From the NCBI GenBank assembly GCA_021199145.1, contig JAJQIP010000096.1, positions 6,018 to 18,518 of the forward strand: DNA of 12,501 nt, in the 5' to 3' direction. The position numbers and the translations under genes were made by a program. The DNA is from Porphyromonadaceae bacterium. GTDB taxonomy: Bacteria > Bacteroidota > Bacteroidia > Bacteroidales > UBA11471. The notes under the pieces are model-generated. The model was given only the letters and a program-made list of their open reading frames with translations, ran no database searches and had not been told where the DNA came from. This document shows, piece after piece, positions 1-8,553 of this stretch (the stretch's first letter is position 1; each line of letters opens with the position of its first letter).

Positions 1-1
1 C

Positions 2-928
2 TATTCGACTTTCCGTGTCGCATGCAATGGTTCCAAGCCGTTGCGTTATGGTGAAAATCCCCATCAAAAGGGCTTTTTCTTCGGCAATTTTGATGATATG
101 TTTGAACAGCTTCATGGGAAAGAGATTTCGTATAACAATCTACTCGACATTGATGCCGCAGTTTCACTTATATCCGAATTTTCCGAATTGACTTTTGCCA
201 TTCTGAAACACAATAATGCTTGTGGTATTGCTTCGCGTCCCACATTGCTTGAAGCTTGGAATGCAGCACTTGCAGGTGATCCCGTTTCGGCTTTTGGGGG
301 CGTATTGATAACCAATACTGTTGTGGACACCGTCACTGCCACTGAAATAAACAAACTCTTTTTTGAAGTCATTATCGCTCCTGGTTACGAACAGGCTGCT
401 CTCGATATTTTCTACCAAAAGAAGAACCGCATCGTGCTTGTCCAGAAACAGGCACCCAAGGCTCAGGTACAGTTCCGTTCGGCCCTTAACGGGGTTTTGG
501 TGCAAGAGAAGGACCTTCATCAGGAGAAATTCGAAGAGTTGAAGCAGGTCACTGACAAGGCGGTATCGTCCGAAGAAATTGAAGATTTGCTGTTTGCCAA
601 CAAGATTGTAAAACACAGTAAGTCGAACGCTATTGTCTTGGCCAAAGGCAAACAGCTCTGTGCCAGTGGTGTGGGGCAGACCTCCCGTGTTGATTCATTG
701 CGGCAGGCCATAGATAAGGCCAAGTCGTTCCAATTTGACCTCAAAGGGGCTGTCATGGCATCGGATGCCTTTTTCCCCTTCCCGGATTGTGTGGAGATTG
801 CCCATCAAGAGGGTATCGATACGGTTATCCAACCGGGTGGGTCAATACGTGACGATTTGACTATCGACTACTGTAATAAGAATGGTATAGCTATGGTATT
901 CAGTGGTATCCGCCATTTTAAACCCTAA
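2..928 (+). CDS. purH: Bifunctional AICAR transformylase / IMP cyclohydrolase, 3' part only
   Basis: PurH carries out the last two steps of purine synthesis to IMP: formyl transfer from 10-formyl-THF to AICAR, then ring closure, in the cytoplasm. The reading frame is open from base 2, so the gene enters from the left; about 309 C-terminal residues are present out of roughly 510 usual for the family. What is visible is the AICAR transformylase domain: LRYGENPHQ near the start, KHNNACG (the Lys-His pair is the catalytic motif of the family), DPVSAFGG, and DAFFPFPDCVE. The chain ends in GIAMVFSGIRHFKP, the normal end for this family, so the C-terminus is intact. The TTG at base 41 is an internal codon, not a start. 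The IMP cyclohydrolase half lies outside the window. The stop is 21 bases before mreB with no terminator between, so co-transcription is likely. Confidence 0.96.
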   Translation, partial: YSTFRVACNGSKPLRYGENPHQKGFFFGNFDDMFEQLHGKEISYNNLLDIDAAVSLISEFSELTFAILKHNNACGIASRPTLLEAWNAALAGDPVSAFGGVLITNTVVDTVTATEINKLFFEVIIAPGYEQAALDIFYQKKNRIVLVQKQAPKAQVQFRSALNGVLVQEKDLHQEKFEELKQVTDKAVSSEEIEDLLFANKIVKHSKSNAIVLAKGKQLCASGVGQTSRVDSLRQAIDKAKSFQFDLKGAVMASDAFFPFPDCVEIAHQEGIDTVIQPGGSIRDDLTIDYCNKNGIAMVFSGIRHFKP

Positions 929-949
929 TTATTTTAACTTTCAATCATA

Positions 950-1969
950 ATGGGATTTTTCTCTTTCAACCAAAATGTTGCCATTGACTTAGGTCCGGCC
1001 AACACGATTATCCTCTATAACGATAAGATAGTGCTTGATGCCCCCTCGATGGTAGCAATTGATAATCGTACAGGAAATGTCAAGGCTGTAGGCCATGAGG
1101 CACAGGCCATGTACGGACGTGCTCCGGAGAACATCCGGGTGGTGCGTCCCTTGCGAAATGGCGTGATTGCCGACTTTAATGCGGCTGAGCAGATGTTACG
1201 TGGTATGATGAAGATGGCCATCATGCGCAATTCCTTCTTTTTTACACCTTTGCGGATTGTAGTTTGCATTCCGTCGGGAAGTACCGAGGTTGAAATTCGT
1301 GCCGTGCGGGACTCTTCGGAACAGATAGGCGGTCGGGATGTGTATATGATTTACGAGCCGATGGCTGCCGCTATCGGAGTGGGAATTGATGTGGAAGCTC
1401 CTGAAGGCAATATGATTGTTGACATAGGAGGCGGTACGACCGAAATTGCAGTCATCTCGTTGGGCGGTATTGTGACCAACAAGTCAATCCGTGTGGCGGG
1501 AGATAAATTTAATGAAGATATCTGCGAATATATGGGCCGTCAGTATAACATCAAATTGGGTGAGCGTACGGCGGAGTTGATAAAAATAAATGTCGGGGCG
1601 GTCCTCAATGAATTGGAGCAACCCCCAGAGGACTATATTGTGCATGCTCCCAACCGTATTACATCTCTTCCGATGGAGTTGTCGGTAACGTATCAAGACG
1701 TGGCCTATGCCATAGGAAAGTCGATTACTCAAATCGAAGACTCCATATTAAGTGCTTTAGACGCTACTCCTCCGGAGTTATATGCCGACATTGTGCGTAA
1801 CGGCATCTATCTTACAGGTGGGGGAGCCTTGTTAAGGGGGCTTGACAAACGTCTTATGGACAAGATTGGTATCGTATTTCATGTGGCGGATAATCCCTTG
1901 CTTGCTGTGGCGCATGGTACGGGCATCGCTTTGAAAAATGTCGATAAATTCTCGTTCTTGATGCGGTAG
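950..1969 (+). CDS. mreB: Rod-shape-determining actin homologue MreB
   Basis: MreB polymerises on the inner face of the cytoplasmic membrane and positions the peptidoglycan elongation machinery. The 339-residue chain has the usual family length and all actin-fold nucleotide motifs: phosphate-1 loop at residues 13-19 (DLGPANT), phosphate-2 loop at 158-164 (DIGGGTT), the catalytic-type Glu at 136 in YEPMAAAIG, and the adenosine motif YLTGGGALLRG at 287-297. The N-terminus MGFFSFNQ is hydrophobic, fitting membrane contact. The ATG at 950 is chosen because it gives this standard N-terminus; the region before it is AT-rich without a Shine-Dalgarno sequence, which is common in Bacteroidota. Residue 16 is Pro where, from memory, almost all MreB proteins have Thr (DLGTANT). 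It is the first mre gene of the operon. Confidence 0.97.
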   Translation: MGFFSFNQNVAIDLGPANTIILYNDKIVLDAPSMVAIDNRTGNVKAVGHEAQAMYGRAPENIRVVRPLRNGVIADFNAAEQMLRGMMKMAIMRNSFFFTPLRIVVCIPSGSTEVEIRAVRDSSEQIGGRDVYMIYEPMAAAIGVGIDVEAPEGNMIVDIGGGTTEIAVISLGGIVTNKSIRVAGDKFNEDICEYMGRQYNIKLGERTAELIKINVGAVLNELEQPPEDYIVHAPNRITSLPMELSVTYQDVAYAIGKSITQIEDSILSALDATPPELYADIVRNGIYLTGGGALLRGLDKRLMDKIGIVFHVADNPLLAVAHGTGIALKNVDKFSFLMR

Positions 1970-1979
1970 ATTGTAATTT

Positions 1980-1989
1980 GAGGGAGGGG
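1980..1989 (+). promoter_or_regulatory. Strong ribosome binding site of mreC
   Basis: The purine run GAGGGAGGGG lies 8 bases before the ATG at 1998 and contains GGAGG at 1983-1987. It is an unusually clear Shine-Dalgarno sequence for this kind of genome and supports 1998 as the mreC start. It sits in the 28-base gap after the mreB stop. Confidence 0.6.
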
Positions 1990-1997
1990 TATTCCGA

Positions 1998-2843
1998 ATG
2001 CGTAGGTTGGTACGATTTTTCATCCATCATAGCTCAGCGTTCGTCTATCTCTGCTGTGTGGTAGTCTGTCTCATTTTATTATTCGGTTTTAACCCGTATC
2101 AACAGAGTGTCTATTTTACTTCCGCCAACCGAGTAGCCGGTACATTTTATTCCTTATCGGGAACGGTTACCGGTTATTTTGGATTACGGAAAGAGAACAG
2201 CGAACTTATGGCGCAAAACGGTAAACTCCAAGATGAGCTTACCTCGTTGCGCCATTTTATCGCTTTGCATATGGCGGAGGACTCCCTGTCTTCTCTTTAT
2301 CCTACCATTTCGTTTGTCGGGAAATCACCGATTGTGGCCCGTGTCATCAACAACAGTGTGACACGTCAGAACAATACCATTACTATCAATAAGGGGTATA
2401 GCGACGGTGTAACTTCCCAAATGGGGCTTGTAGACCAAAACGGAATAGTCGGTGTCATTTCGAAGGTTTCGTCAGGTTATGCCGTTGCTTTGTCCTTGCT
2501 GAATCCGCAACTGCGTATCAGTTGTAAGGTGAAAAATACCCAATATATCGGTTCTTTAGTATGGAATGGGAAAAGTCCCCGATATGCCGAGTTGGAAGAG
2601 TTGCCCGAATATATGACTGTGAACGTTGGAGACACGATAATCACCAGTGGCTATTCAGCCACTTTCCCTGAAGGTCTGGTGGTGGGCTATGTCGAAAATT
2701 CCCAAAAACAGAAACGGGATAACTTTTATGCTTTGACTGTTCGTTTAGCGGCTGATTTTATGGCATTAAACCATGTGATGGTCGTAGGGGGTGATACGGG
2801 GCAAGCGAAAATCGAGAAAGAAGAGGCGCGTTATTATGAATAA
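1998..2843 (+). CDS. mreC: Rod-shape-determining protein MreC
   Basis: MreC is a bitopic membrane protein whose periplasmic part binds and activates PBP2 in the elongasome. The 281 residues show a short cytoplasmic N-terminus, one membrane helix at about 13-31, a predicted coiled coil at about 65-90 (ENSELMAQNGKLQDELTSLRHF) that would mediate dimerisation, then the beta-rich periplasmic MreC domain. Gly-rich turns typical of that domain are visible (INKGYSDGV, GLVDQNGIVGVISKV, GDTIITSGYSATFPEGLVVGYV). The length is normal. The end of the gene overlaps the start of mreD by 8 bases, which suggests coupled translation. Identification rests on both the domain pattern and position between mreB and mreD. 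Confidence 0.95.
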   Translation: MRRLVRFFIHHSSAFVYLCCVVVCLILLFGFNPYQQSVYFTSANRVAGTFYSLSGTVTGYFGLRKENSELMAQNGKLQDELTSLRHFIALHMAEDSLSSLYPTISFVGKSPIVARVINNSVTRQNNTITINKGYSDGVTSQMGLVDQNGIVGVISKVSSGYAVALSLLNPQLRISCKVKNTQYIGSLVWNGKSPRYAELEELPEYMTVNVGDTIITSGYSATFPEGLVVGYVENSQKQKRDNFYALTVRLAADFMALNHVMVVGGDTGQAKIEKEEARYYE

Positions 2844-3342
2844 GGCTGTAAGGCATATCGTGAAGGTGATTTTTGTGGTGCTGTTGCAGGTATTGATGTG
2901 CAACCGTATTGCTTTATGGGGTGTGGCCACACCTTTTTTCGTGGTTTATCTCTTTTCGAAGATACCCACGGGGACTAAAACCCAACTCTCCATTATAACC
3001 GCCTTTTTTATAGGACTTATCATTGATGTCTTTACGGGAACATTGGGCGTTTACGCCCTTGCTTCGGTGACCGCAGCTTTTCTGCAGGGTCCCTTGTTGT
3101 CGCTCATTTCCTATCGTGACCGGGAAAAGGAGTCATTTGTCCCCTCATTTGAGTCTTTGGGGAGGCAGAGATATATCCTTTATCTGGTCCTTCTCACTTT
3201 TGTTTTCTGCTTAGTACTGTTTTGCGCAGAGTCATTTACCTTCTTCTCCTTTTGGTTAACGGCGGTGCGTATTGTGAGCAGCACCTTGTTGACTGTAGTC
3301 GTTCTGTTGATTGTTGATTTATTGATTGAGAAAAAATCGTGA
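2836..3342 (+). CDS. mreD: Rod-shape-determining membrane protein MreD
   Basis: MreD is a small polytopic inner-membrane partner of MreC, PBP2 and RodA; its exact biochemical role is less well defined. The ATG at 2836 gives a 168-residue protein beginning MNKAVRHIVKVIF, close to the family norm of about 160-170. It has about five or six hydrophobic segments and the typical MreD stretch FFIGLIIDVFTGTLGVYALA, where the Asp-Val-Phe segment is characteristic. A longer reading with GTG at 2791 would add 15 very basic residues lying inside mreC and is less likely. The gene overlaps mreC by 8 bases and mrdA by 4 bases (GTGA). Sequence conservation in the family is low, so synteny contributes much to the call. 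Confidence 0.93.
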   Translation: MNKAVRHIVKVIFVVLLQVLMCNRIALWGVATPFFVVYLFSKIPTGTKTQLSIITAFFIGLIIDVFTGTLGVYALASVTAAFLQGPLLSLISYRDREKESFVPSFESLGRQRYILYLVLLTFVFCLVLFCAESFTFFSFWLTAVRIVSSTLLTVVVLLIVDLLIEKKS

Positions 3343-5195
3343 GAAAGAATTACAATTACGAACAACGGAAATATATTATTGTCGGGTTTATGCTGCTGGT
3401 GGTCCTCTTTTATCTTGGGAGGCTGTTTTCCTTGCAGATTCTCGACAATGAGTACAGCAAAACATTGGCCAATGACAATGCCCTTTACACCCGTATACAA
3501 TATCCTTCCCGTGGACTTATTTATGACCGGAAAGGCCGTTTGATGGTCGGTAACCAACCCATTTATAATCTAATGGTGATTACCCGGGAGGTTCAGCCTT
3601 TTGACACTCTTGACCTTTGTTGTACCTTGGGAATCACGTATGATCAATATCGCGAGCGGTGGCGTAACATGACCAATCGTCGGCTCAATCCAGGCTATTC
3701 TCCCTATTCTTTACAATGCATTTTCCCCTATCTCACTGTTGAAGAGTATGGCGTATTGCAGGAAAAACTGTTCCGCTATCCTGGCTTTTATATACAAAAT
3801 CAGTCGGTCCGCCAATATGTCTATGATGTCGGGGCGAATATCGTGGGCAATATCCGGGAGGTCTCAACCCAAGAGTTACAGCAAGACAACTATTACGTAC
3901 AAGGCGATTATATCGGAGACTTTGGTGTAGAAAAATGGTATGAGAACTATTTACGGGGAGAAAAGGGAGAGAAGGTATTCCTTCGGGATGCTTATGGCGG
4001 GGTCAAGACGCATTATGACGGGGCTGATGACAAAGAGGCCATTCCCGGTAAAAATCTCACATTGGCCATTGATGTGGAATTGCAGGCATATGGCGAGAAG
4101 TTAATGCAGAATAAAGCAGGTGCTATCGTAGCCATTGAACCGGAAACGGGCGAGATATTGGCTTTGGTATCGAGTCCTACTTACAAGCCCTCTTTGCTTA
4201 TTGGCCGAGAACGAGGAAATAATTACAAAGAGCTTCTTGAGAATCCCTATAAACCTCTTTATGATAGGGCTATTATGGGGACCTATCCTCCAGGTTCCAC
4301 CTTCAAACCTACGCAGGGGTTGATTTTTTTGCAGGAGAACATTATTACACCCTATACAGCCTATTCTTGTCGAGGCGGTTTTATCGCTTCGGGCATCAAG
4401 GTGGCTTGCCATGCGCATGAATCCCCTCTGACACTTATTCCTGCAATATCCACTTCGTGCAATGCCTATTTTTGCCATGGATTCAAAGATATGCTCGACA
4501 ATGTGGCCAAGTACGGTTCTTCGGGAGCAGCCTTTGAGGTTTGGAAAAACTATATTGTAAAAATGGGATATGGCTATTGTCTGGGCGTGGATTTACCTGG
4601 AGAAAGCCGTGGGTTTATCCCCAATAACGATTTTTACTCCAAGATATATGGCGTTAACGGTTGGGGACCCCTGACATTGATTTCCATATCCATCGGTCAA
4701 GGAGAGATTTTAGCTACTCCTTTACAAATTGCCAATCTGGCGGCTACAATTGCCAATAGGGGATATTATATTCCTCCGCATGTTGTCAAGGAGATAGAAA
4801 ACGAAGATATAGATGAGATATATTCCCAACCTCATTATACTGGTATTGCCCCCAATCATTATGAAACGATTATTTCGGGTATGCGTATGTCGATGATTTC
4901 GGGGACTTGTCGTATTGGTGAGATTCCCGATGTGGAGGCTTGCGGGAAAACCGGTACGGCGCAAAACCCTCATGGAAAGGACCATTCCGCCTTTATGGGT
5001 TTTGCACCTCGGGAGAATCCCCGCATTGCCATTGCCGTCTATGTTGAGAATGCCGGTTGGGGCGCATCTTATGGCGTACCTATCGGAAGCCTTATGATGG
5101 AGAAATATCTGAAAGGGGAAATAGCCCCTTCGCGCAAATGGCTTGAAGAGCGTATGATGCAAGCCAATACACTGATATTTAGTGAGGAGGAATGA
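3339..5195 (+). CDS. mrdA: Penicillin-binding protein 2 (elongation-specific DD-transpeptidase)
   Basis: PBP2 cross-links peptidoglycan during cell elongation and works as a pair with RodA. The 618-residue class B PBP has one N-terminal membrane helix (about 12-32), a dimerisation/pedestal region starting with YPSRGLIYDRKGR, and a C-terminal transpeptidase domain. All three penicillin-binding motifs are present: STFK at residues 320-323 (nucleophile Ser320), SCN at 373-375, and KTG at 537-539. The start is GTG at 3339, sharing bases with the mreD stop (GTGA); it leads directly into RKNYNYEQRKYIIVGF, a normal short cytoplasmic tail. The final codons for Glu-Glu-Glu overlap the rodA ribosome binding site. 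No broken motif is seen, so it should be an active beta-lactam target. Confidence 0.96.
   Translation: MRKNYNYEQRKYIIVGFMLLVVLFYLGRLFSLQILDNEYSKTLANDNALYTRIQYPSRGLIYDRKGRLMVGNQPIYNLMVITREVQPFDTLDLCCTLGITYDQYRERWRNMTNRRLNPGYSPYSLQCIFPYLTVEEYGVLQEKLFRYPGFYIQNQSVRQYVYDVGANIVGNIREVSTQELQQDNYYVQGDYIGDFGVEKWYENYLRGEKGEKVFLRDAYGGVKTHYDGADDKEAIPGKNLTLAIDVELQAYGEKLMQNKAGAIVAIEPETGEILALVSSPTYKPSLLIGRERGNNYKELLENPYKPLYDRAIMGTYPPGSTFKPTQGLIFLQENIITPYTAYSCRGGFIASGIKVACHAHESPLTLIPAISTSCNAYFCHGFKDMLDNVAKYGSSGAAFEVWKNYIVKMGYGYCLGVDLPGESRGFIPNNDFYSKIYGVNGWGPLTLISISIGQGEILATPLQIANLAATIANRGYYIPPHVVKEIENEDIDEIYSQPHYTGIAPNHYETIISGMRMSMISGTCRIGEIPDVEACGKTGTAQNPHGKDHSAFMGFAPRENPRIAIAVYVENAGWGASYGVPIGSLMMEKYLKGEIAPSRKWLEERMMQANTLIFSEEE
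5185..5190 (+). promoter_or_regulatory. Ribosome binding site that fixes the rodA start
   Basis: AGGAGG lies 6 bases before the ATG at 5197. The same bases encode the last Glu residues of PBP2. This spacing favours ATG 5197 over the in-frame GTG at 5182, which lies upstream of the site and would add only five residues (MRRNE). Confidence 0.75.
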
Positions 5196-5196
5196 G

Positions 5197-6654
5197 ATGA
5201 TACGAGGAAGAAATATTTGGTACTCTATTGACTGGTATACGGTTATTCTCTATCTTATCCTTATTGTTTGGGGGTTAGCAAGTATTTATGAGACAAATTT
5301 TGAGGCGGAGAGTCTTTCGAACCTGTTTCGTTTTAACACTCTTGCCGGAAAACAATTGTTGTGGATTTTCCTATCCCTGGCTACCGCCTTCTTTGTCATG
5401 ATGCTTGATTCCCGGACGTTGATAGCTCTTTCTTATCCCCTTTATATTATCTTTCTCGCCTTGCTGATACTTACCCTGTTTGTCGCACCTGACATCAGGG
5501 GGTCACGCTCGTGGATTGTGTTGGGCCCTTTGAGTTTGCAACCGGCTGAGTATGCTCTTTTCGGTACTGTGTTGGCCTTATCTAAAATGATTGACAATTA
5601 TGATTTCAATCTGACCAAATTCAGCTGTTTTTTCCGTGCTTGTGCTCTTATCTTATTACCGGCTTTCCTTATTCTTATGCAGAAGGAGACGGGAATAGCG
5701 ATTGTCTATATATCGCTTCTTTTTATCCTTTACAGGGAGGGTATGAGTAGTCTTTTCCTTTTTGCCGCCTTTTGTGCCATTACCTATTTTATCTTAATCG
5801 TGAAATATGCATCGGTGGTGTGGTTCATGACACCGGTCGGCGCATGGATTGTGCTTACGATAATTTTGTTGGTATTGGCCTTTATGGTATCTTTATATTT
5901 ACGACAGGTACGATTCTTCCGAATGACTCTGTTGGTTGCCTTAATTACGGAGGGCATAGGAATTGTCGTTTCCCGTTATCTATATGCTTTCAATTTGCTC
6001 TATATCGCTTGGACGTTGTTGGTTCTTGCCCTATTGGCAGCGGTTGCCCTTTATTTTAAGACATTTAAACGGCGGTTGTGGATTGCTGTAGCTTTTGCCG
6101 TTTTTTCCTGTCTGTTTTTAAAATCTGTCGATTATATCTTTACCCATCTTCTTGAACCCTATCAACGGACTCGTATAGAGATTGCTTTGGGGGTCACTGA
6201 TGACCCTAAGGGTGGCGGATATAATGTCCATCAAGCAAAAATTGCGATTGGATCGGGGGGCTTTTTGGGAAAGGGATTCCTTAACGCTACTCAGACTAAG
6301 TTGCGTTATATCCCGGAACAACATACCGATTTTATATTTTGTACCATTGGCGAAGCTCAAGGTTTTTGTGGAACAGCCGGAGTTTTGATTTTATTCAGTC
6401 TCTTGTTGGTACGTATCATTCAATTGGCTGAGCGACAGCGACTTGTTTTCGGACGAGTTTACGGTTATTCCATTGCCGCCATTATATTTTTCCATTTGGC
6501 TATAAATATCGGTATGGTGGTAGGAATTGTGCCGGTGATTGGTATCCCGCTTCCTTTTTTCAGTTATGGGGGATCGTCGCTTTGGACTTTTACTTTGTTG
6601 CTTTTCACTTTGCTTTGTCTTGACGCTTCCCGGGAAGATATTTTGTTGCGTTGA
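5197..6654 (+). CDS. rodA: SEDS peptidoglycan glycosyltransferase RodA
   Basis: RodA polymerises lipid II into glycan strands during elongation, in complex with PBP2. The 485-residue protein is almost entirely hydrophobic. It carries RGSRSWIVLGPLSLQPAEYALFG at about 101-123 (SEDS signature with QPxE), GKGFLNATQTKLRYIPEQHTDFIF at about 358-381, whose Asp378 appears to match the Asp essential in RodA (Asp262 in E. coli, from memory), and PLPFFSYGGSS at 451-461. The start follows an AGGAGG site and comes one base after the mrdA stop. The protein is about 115 residues longer than E. coli RodA; the extra length falls roughly between residues 190 and 310 and contains additional hydrophobic segments. 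I believe longer RodA proteins are common in Bacteroidota. It is the last gene of the operon before a hairpin terminator. Confidence 0.95.
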   Translation: MIRGRNIWYSIDWYTVILYLILIVWGLASIYETNFEAESLSNLFRFNTLAGKQLLWIFLSLATAFFVMMLDSRTLIALSYPLYIIFLALLILTLFVAPDIRGSRSWIVLGPLSLQPAEYALFGTVLALSKMIDNYDFNLTKFSCFFRACALILLPAFLILMQKETGIAIVYISLLFILYREGMSSLFLFAAFCAITYFILIVKYASVVWFMTPVGAWIVLTIILLVLAFMVSLYLRQVRFFRMTLLVALITEGIGIVVSRYLYAFNLLYIAWTLLVLALLAAVALYFKTFKRRLWIAVAFAVFSCLFLKSVDYIFTHLLEPYQRTRIEIALGVTDDPKGGGYNVHQAKIAIGSGGFLGKGFLNATQTKLRYIPEQHTDFIFCTIGEAQGFCGTAGVLILFSLLLVRIIQLAERQRLVFGRVYGYSIAAIIFFHLAINIGMVVGIVPVIGIPLPFFSYGGSSLWTFTLLLFTLLCLDASREDILLR

Positions 6655-6684
6655 GAAAATATTTCAGGAAGAGTTATTTTAAAT

Positions 6685-6725
6685 AAAAAGTGACTGTCTG
6701 ACTTCAGACAGCCACTTCTATTTTT
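6685..6725. terminator. Bidirectional intrinsic terminator between rodA and the transporter gene
   Basis: Bases 6688-6701 pair with 6704-6717 (AAGTG, one A/C mismatch, then CTGTCTGA against TCAGACAG). On the + strand the stem is followed by CTATTTTT (to 6725); on the - strand it is followed by a five-base T run (6685-6689). It can end both the purH-rodA operon and the convergent transporter gene. Confidence 0.85.
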
Positions 6726-6738
6726 CAAGAAATTTCAT

Positions 6739-8418
6739 TCAAACAAAAATGAGTATGAGCAGTTGTGCGGTAAGTACCCGTAAAAACATGGAAAGAGGAT
6801 ATACAGTGGAATAGGCTACGGCTGGTGCGTCGTTACCTGATATTTTGTTGGCGTAGGCGAGGGCGGGAGGGTCGGTCATGCTTCCCGACATCAATCCGAT
6901 AATGGAGAAATAGTTGAGTTTGTAATACCAACGACCTATGATGCCGATGAAAAGCAACGGTATGATGGTGATGAGGAATCCCCAGAAGACCCACAATAGG
7001 CCATCTCCGGAGATGACCGTTTTGACAAAACTCCCTCCTGCTTCAATCCCTACACTGGCTAGGAAGAAGCATATTCCAATCTCACGGAGCATGAGACTGG
7101 CACTGGTCGAGGTATAGGTAACCAATTTCATCTTGTATCCGAATCGTCCAATGAGGATGGCTATGATGAGCGGTCCACCGGCCAATCCCAGTTTCATCGA
7201 GGATGAAATACCCGGTATGGACAAAGGAATGCTTCCCAAGAGTATGCCTAGGAAGATACCAATGAAGATGGTAATCATATTCGGTTCGTTGAGACGTTTC
7301 ATTGAGTTTCCCAATCGAGACGCAAGTCGGTTGATATCTTCTTGACGACCGACAACCGTAAGCCGGTCACCGATTTGTAACTTAAGATTGGGAGTGACTA
7401 GTAGGTCTACCCCCGCACGGTTTAACCGAGTGGCATTCAACTGATACCCCATGCGTAAACGTAATGACCCTATAGCATGACCGTTATATTCTGGTTTGGT
7501 AACAACAATGCGCCGTGAGACGATGGGGGAGTGAATAGCTTCCCAGTCCATTTCCTCGATAGGCCCGATAAAAGCCTTCAAAGCCTCTTCGTCCTTTTCC
7601 GAAAGGACAATGAGTAACAAATCATCTTTGTCTAATGTCGTATTATCATCCGGGATAATCGCTTCTCCCTTTTTTTGCATACGTGACACCACAAAATTGC
7701 GGTCTATCAATTCTGCCAACTTTTTAAGCGTACAACCGACAATAAGGGAGTTTTCTACTTTATAGGTAACGATATGGGGAATTAATGTGTTGGCTTCTTT
7801 CTCTTCTTCCAAACGTTTTGTTTCCTCCTCGTTATTGATGCGGAAAAGGTAGCGTATGATAATCATGGCTAAGATAATGCCGATAACCCCCAAAGGATAA
7901 GCCGCCGCATAACCCGAAGCAATTTCGGGAGCTTCTGTCAATTTGCCATCGAGTTCCAATTGTGAAAGGGTCTGTTGGGCCGCACCAAGTCCCGGTGTAT
8001 TGGTCACGGCACCCGATAAAATGCCTACCAGTTCGGGCATGGAAACCCGACTGTGTTCTATGGCATAAATAACGCAGACAATGGCCATATTTAGGAGAAT
8101 GACTTCTGCCGCCAATAAATTGAGCTGCATACCCCCTTTCTTGAAAGAGGAGAAAAAGCCCGGACCTACTTGTAAGCCGATGGAATAGACGAAAAGTATC
8201 AGGCCAAATTCCTTGGTAAAATTCAGTATGTTTTGTTCAGCGGTAAACCCGAAATGGCTGACAAACAATCCTACGAACAATACGAATGTCACCCCTAATG
8301 AGACTCCGAAGATTTTTAGCTTGCCTAAATAGACACCTACAACAATGACAAAAGCAAAAAGAATAGCCGTGTGGGCAACAGAGTCTGTTGTAAACAGCAA
8401 ATTTTGAATCCAGTCCAT
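6739..8418 (-). CDS. AspT/YidE-type transporter with two RCK_C (TrkA_C) domains
   Basis: This is a 559-residue inner-membrane protein of the aspartate:alanine exchanger superfamily (AspT, YidE, YbjL relatives). Each membrane half carries the duplicated family motif: GILSGAVTNTPGLGAA at about 132-147 and GLMSGSMTDPPALAYA at about 508-523. Between the halves lie a charged linker (EEETKRLEEEKEAN, about 197-210) and two RCK_C-like cytoplasmic domains, about 211-285 and 300-372, which in related proteins bind small ligands and gate transport. The start is taken as ATG 8418 (MDWIQNLLF). An upstream in-frame TTG at 8481 falls inside a promoter-like box and would add 21 residues that do not fit. Substrate is unknown: relatives exchange amino or dicarboxylic acids, but the motifs do not identify it. 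It is convergent with rodA and divergent from the HPPK-like gene. Confidence 0.88.
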   Translation of the reverse strand: MDWIQNLLFTTDSVAHTAILFAFVIVVGVYLGKLKIFGVSLGVTFVLFVGLFVSHFGFTAEQNILNFTKEFGLILFVYSIGLQVGPGFFSSFKKGGMQLNLLAAEVILLNMAIVCVIYAIEHSRVSMPELVGILSGAVTNTPGLGAAQQTLSQLELDGKLTEAPEIASGYAAAYPLGVIGIILAMIIIRYLFRINNEEETKRLEEEKEANTLIPHIVTYKVENSLIVGCTLKKLAELIDRNFVVSRMQKKGEAIIPDDNTTLDKDDLLLIVLSEKDEEALKAFIGPIEEMDWEAIHSPIVSRRIVVTKPEYNGHAIGSLRLRMGYQLNATRLNRAGVDLLVTPNLKLQIGDRLTVVGRQEDINRLASRLGNSMKRLNEPNMITIFIGIFLGILLGSIPLSIPGISSSMKLGLAGGPLIIAILIGRFGYKMKLVTYTSTSASLMLREIGICFFLASVGIEAGGSFVKTVISGDGLLWVFWGFLITIIPLLFIGIIGRWYYKLNYFSIIGLMSGSMTDPPALAYANKISGNDAPAVAYSTVYPLSMFLRVLTAQLLILIFV

Positions 8419-8478
8419 GCTTTTAAGCTGTTCAAAAAAATTGTGGAAGATGAGAAAACCCTTCTTTTTTACCGTGGG

Positions 8479-8508
8479 CAAAGGTACGAGTTTTATTTAT
8501 ATCCGAAA
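8479..8508 (-). promoter_or_regulatory. Candidate Bacteroidota promoter for the transporter gene
   Basis: On the - strand TACCTTTG (8479-8486) matches the Bacteroidota -7 box TAnnTTTG exactly. TTTC (8505-8508) lies 18 bases upstream as a one-mismatch -33 box (TTTG). Transcription would begin near 8470, leaving a leader of about 50 bases before ATG 8418. Confidence 0.5.
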
Positions 8509-8553
8509 CATTTGCGTGCCGCAATCTTAAACGATTTATTTTATTTGTTAATT

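Noticed and set aside
164..616. 150-codon open frame on the - strand inside purH
   Set aside because: It is antisense to the clearly conserved AICAR transformylase domain and has no recognisable motifs.
2791..2835. Longer mreD start at GTG 2791
   Set aside because: It adds 15 strongly basic residues inside mreC; ATG 2836 gives the usual MreD length and a compact overlap.
8419..8481. Longer transporter start at TTG 8481
   Set aside because: The TTG is part of a TAnnTTTG promoter box, and ATG 8418 gives a normal N-terminus immediately before the first membrane helix.
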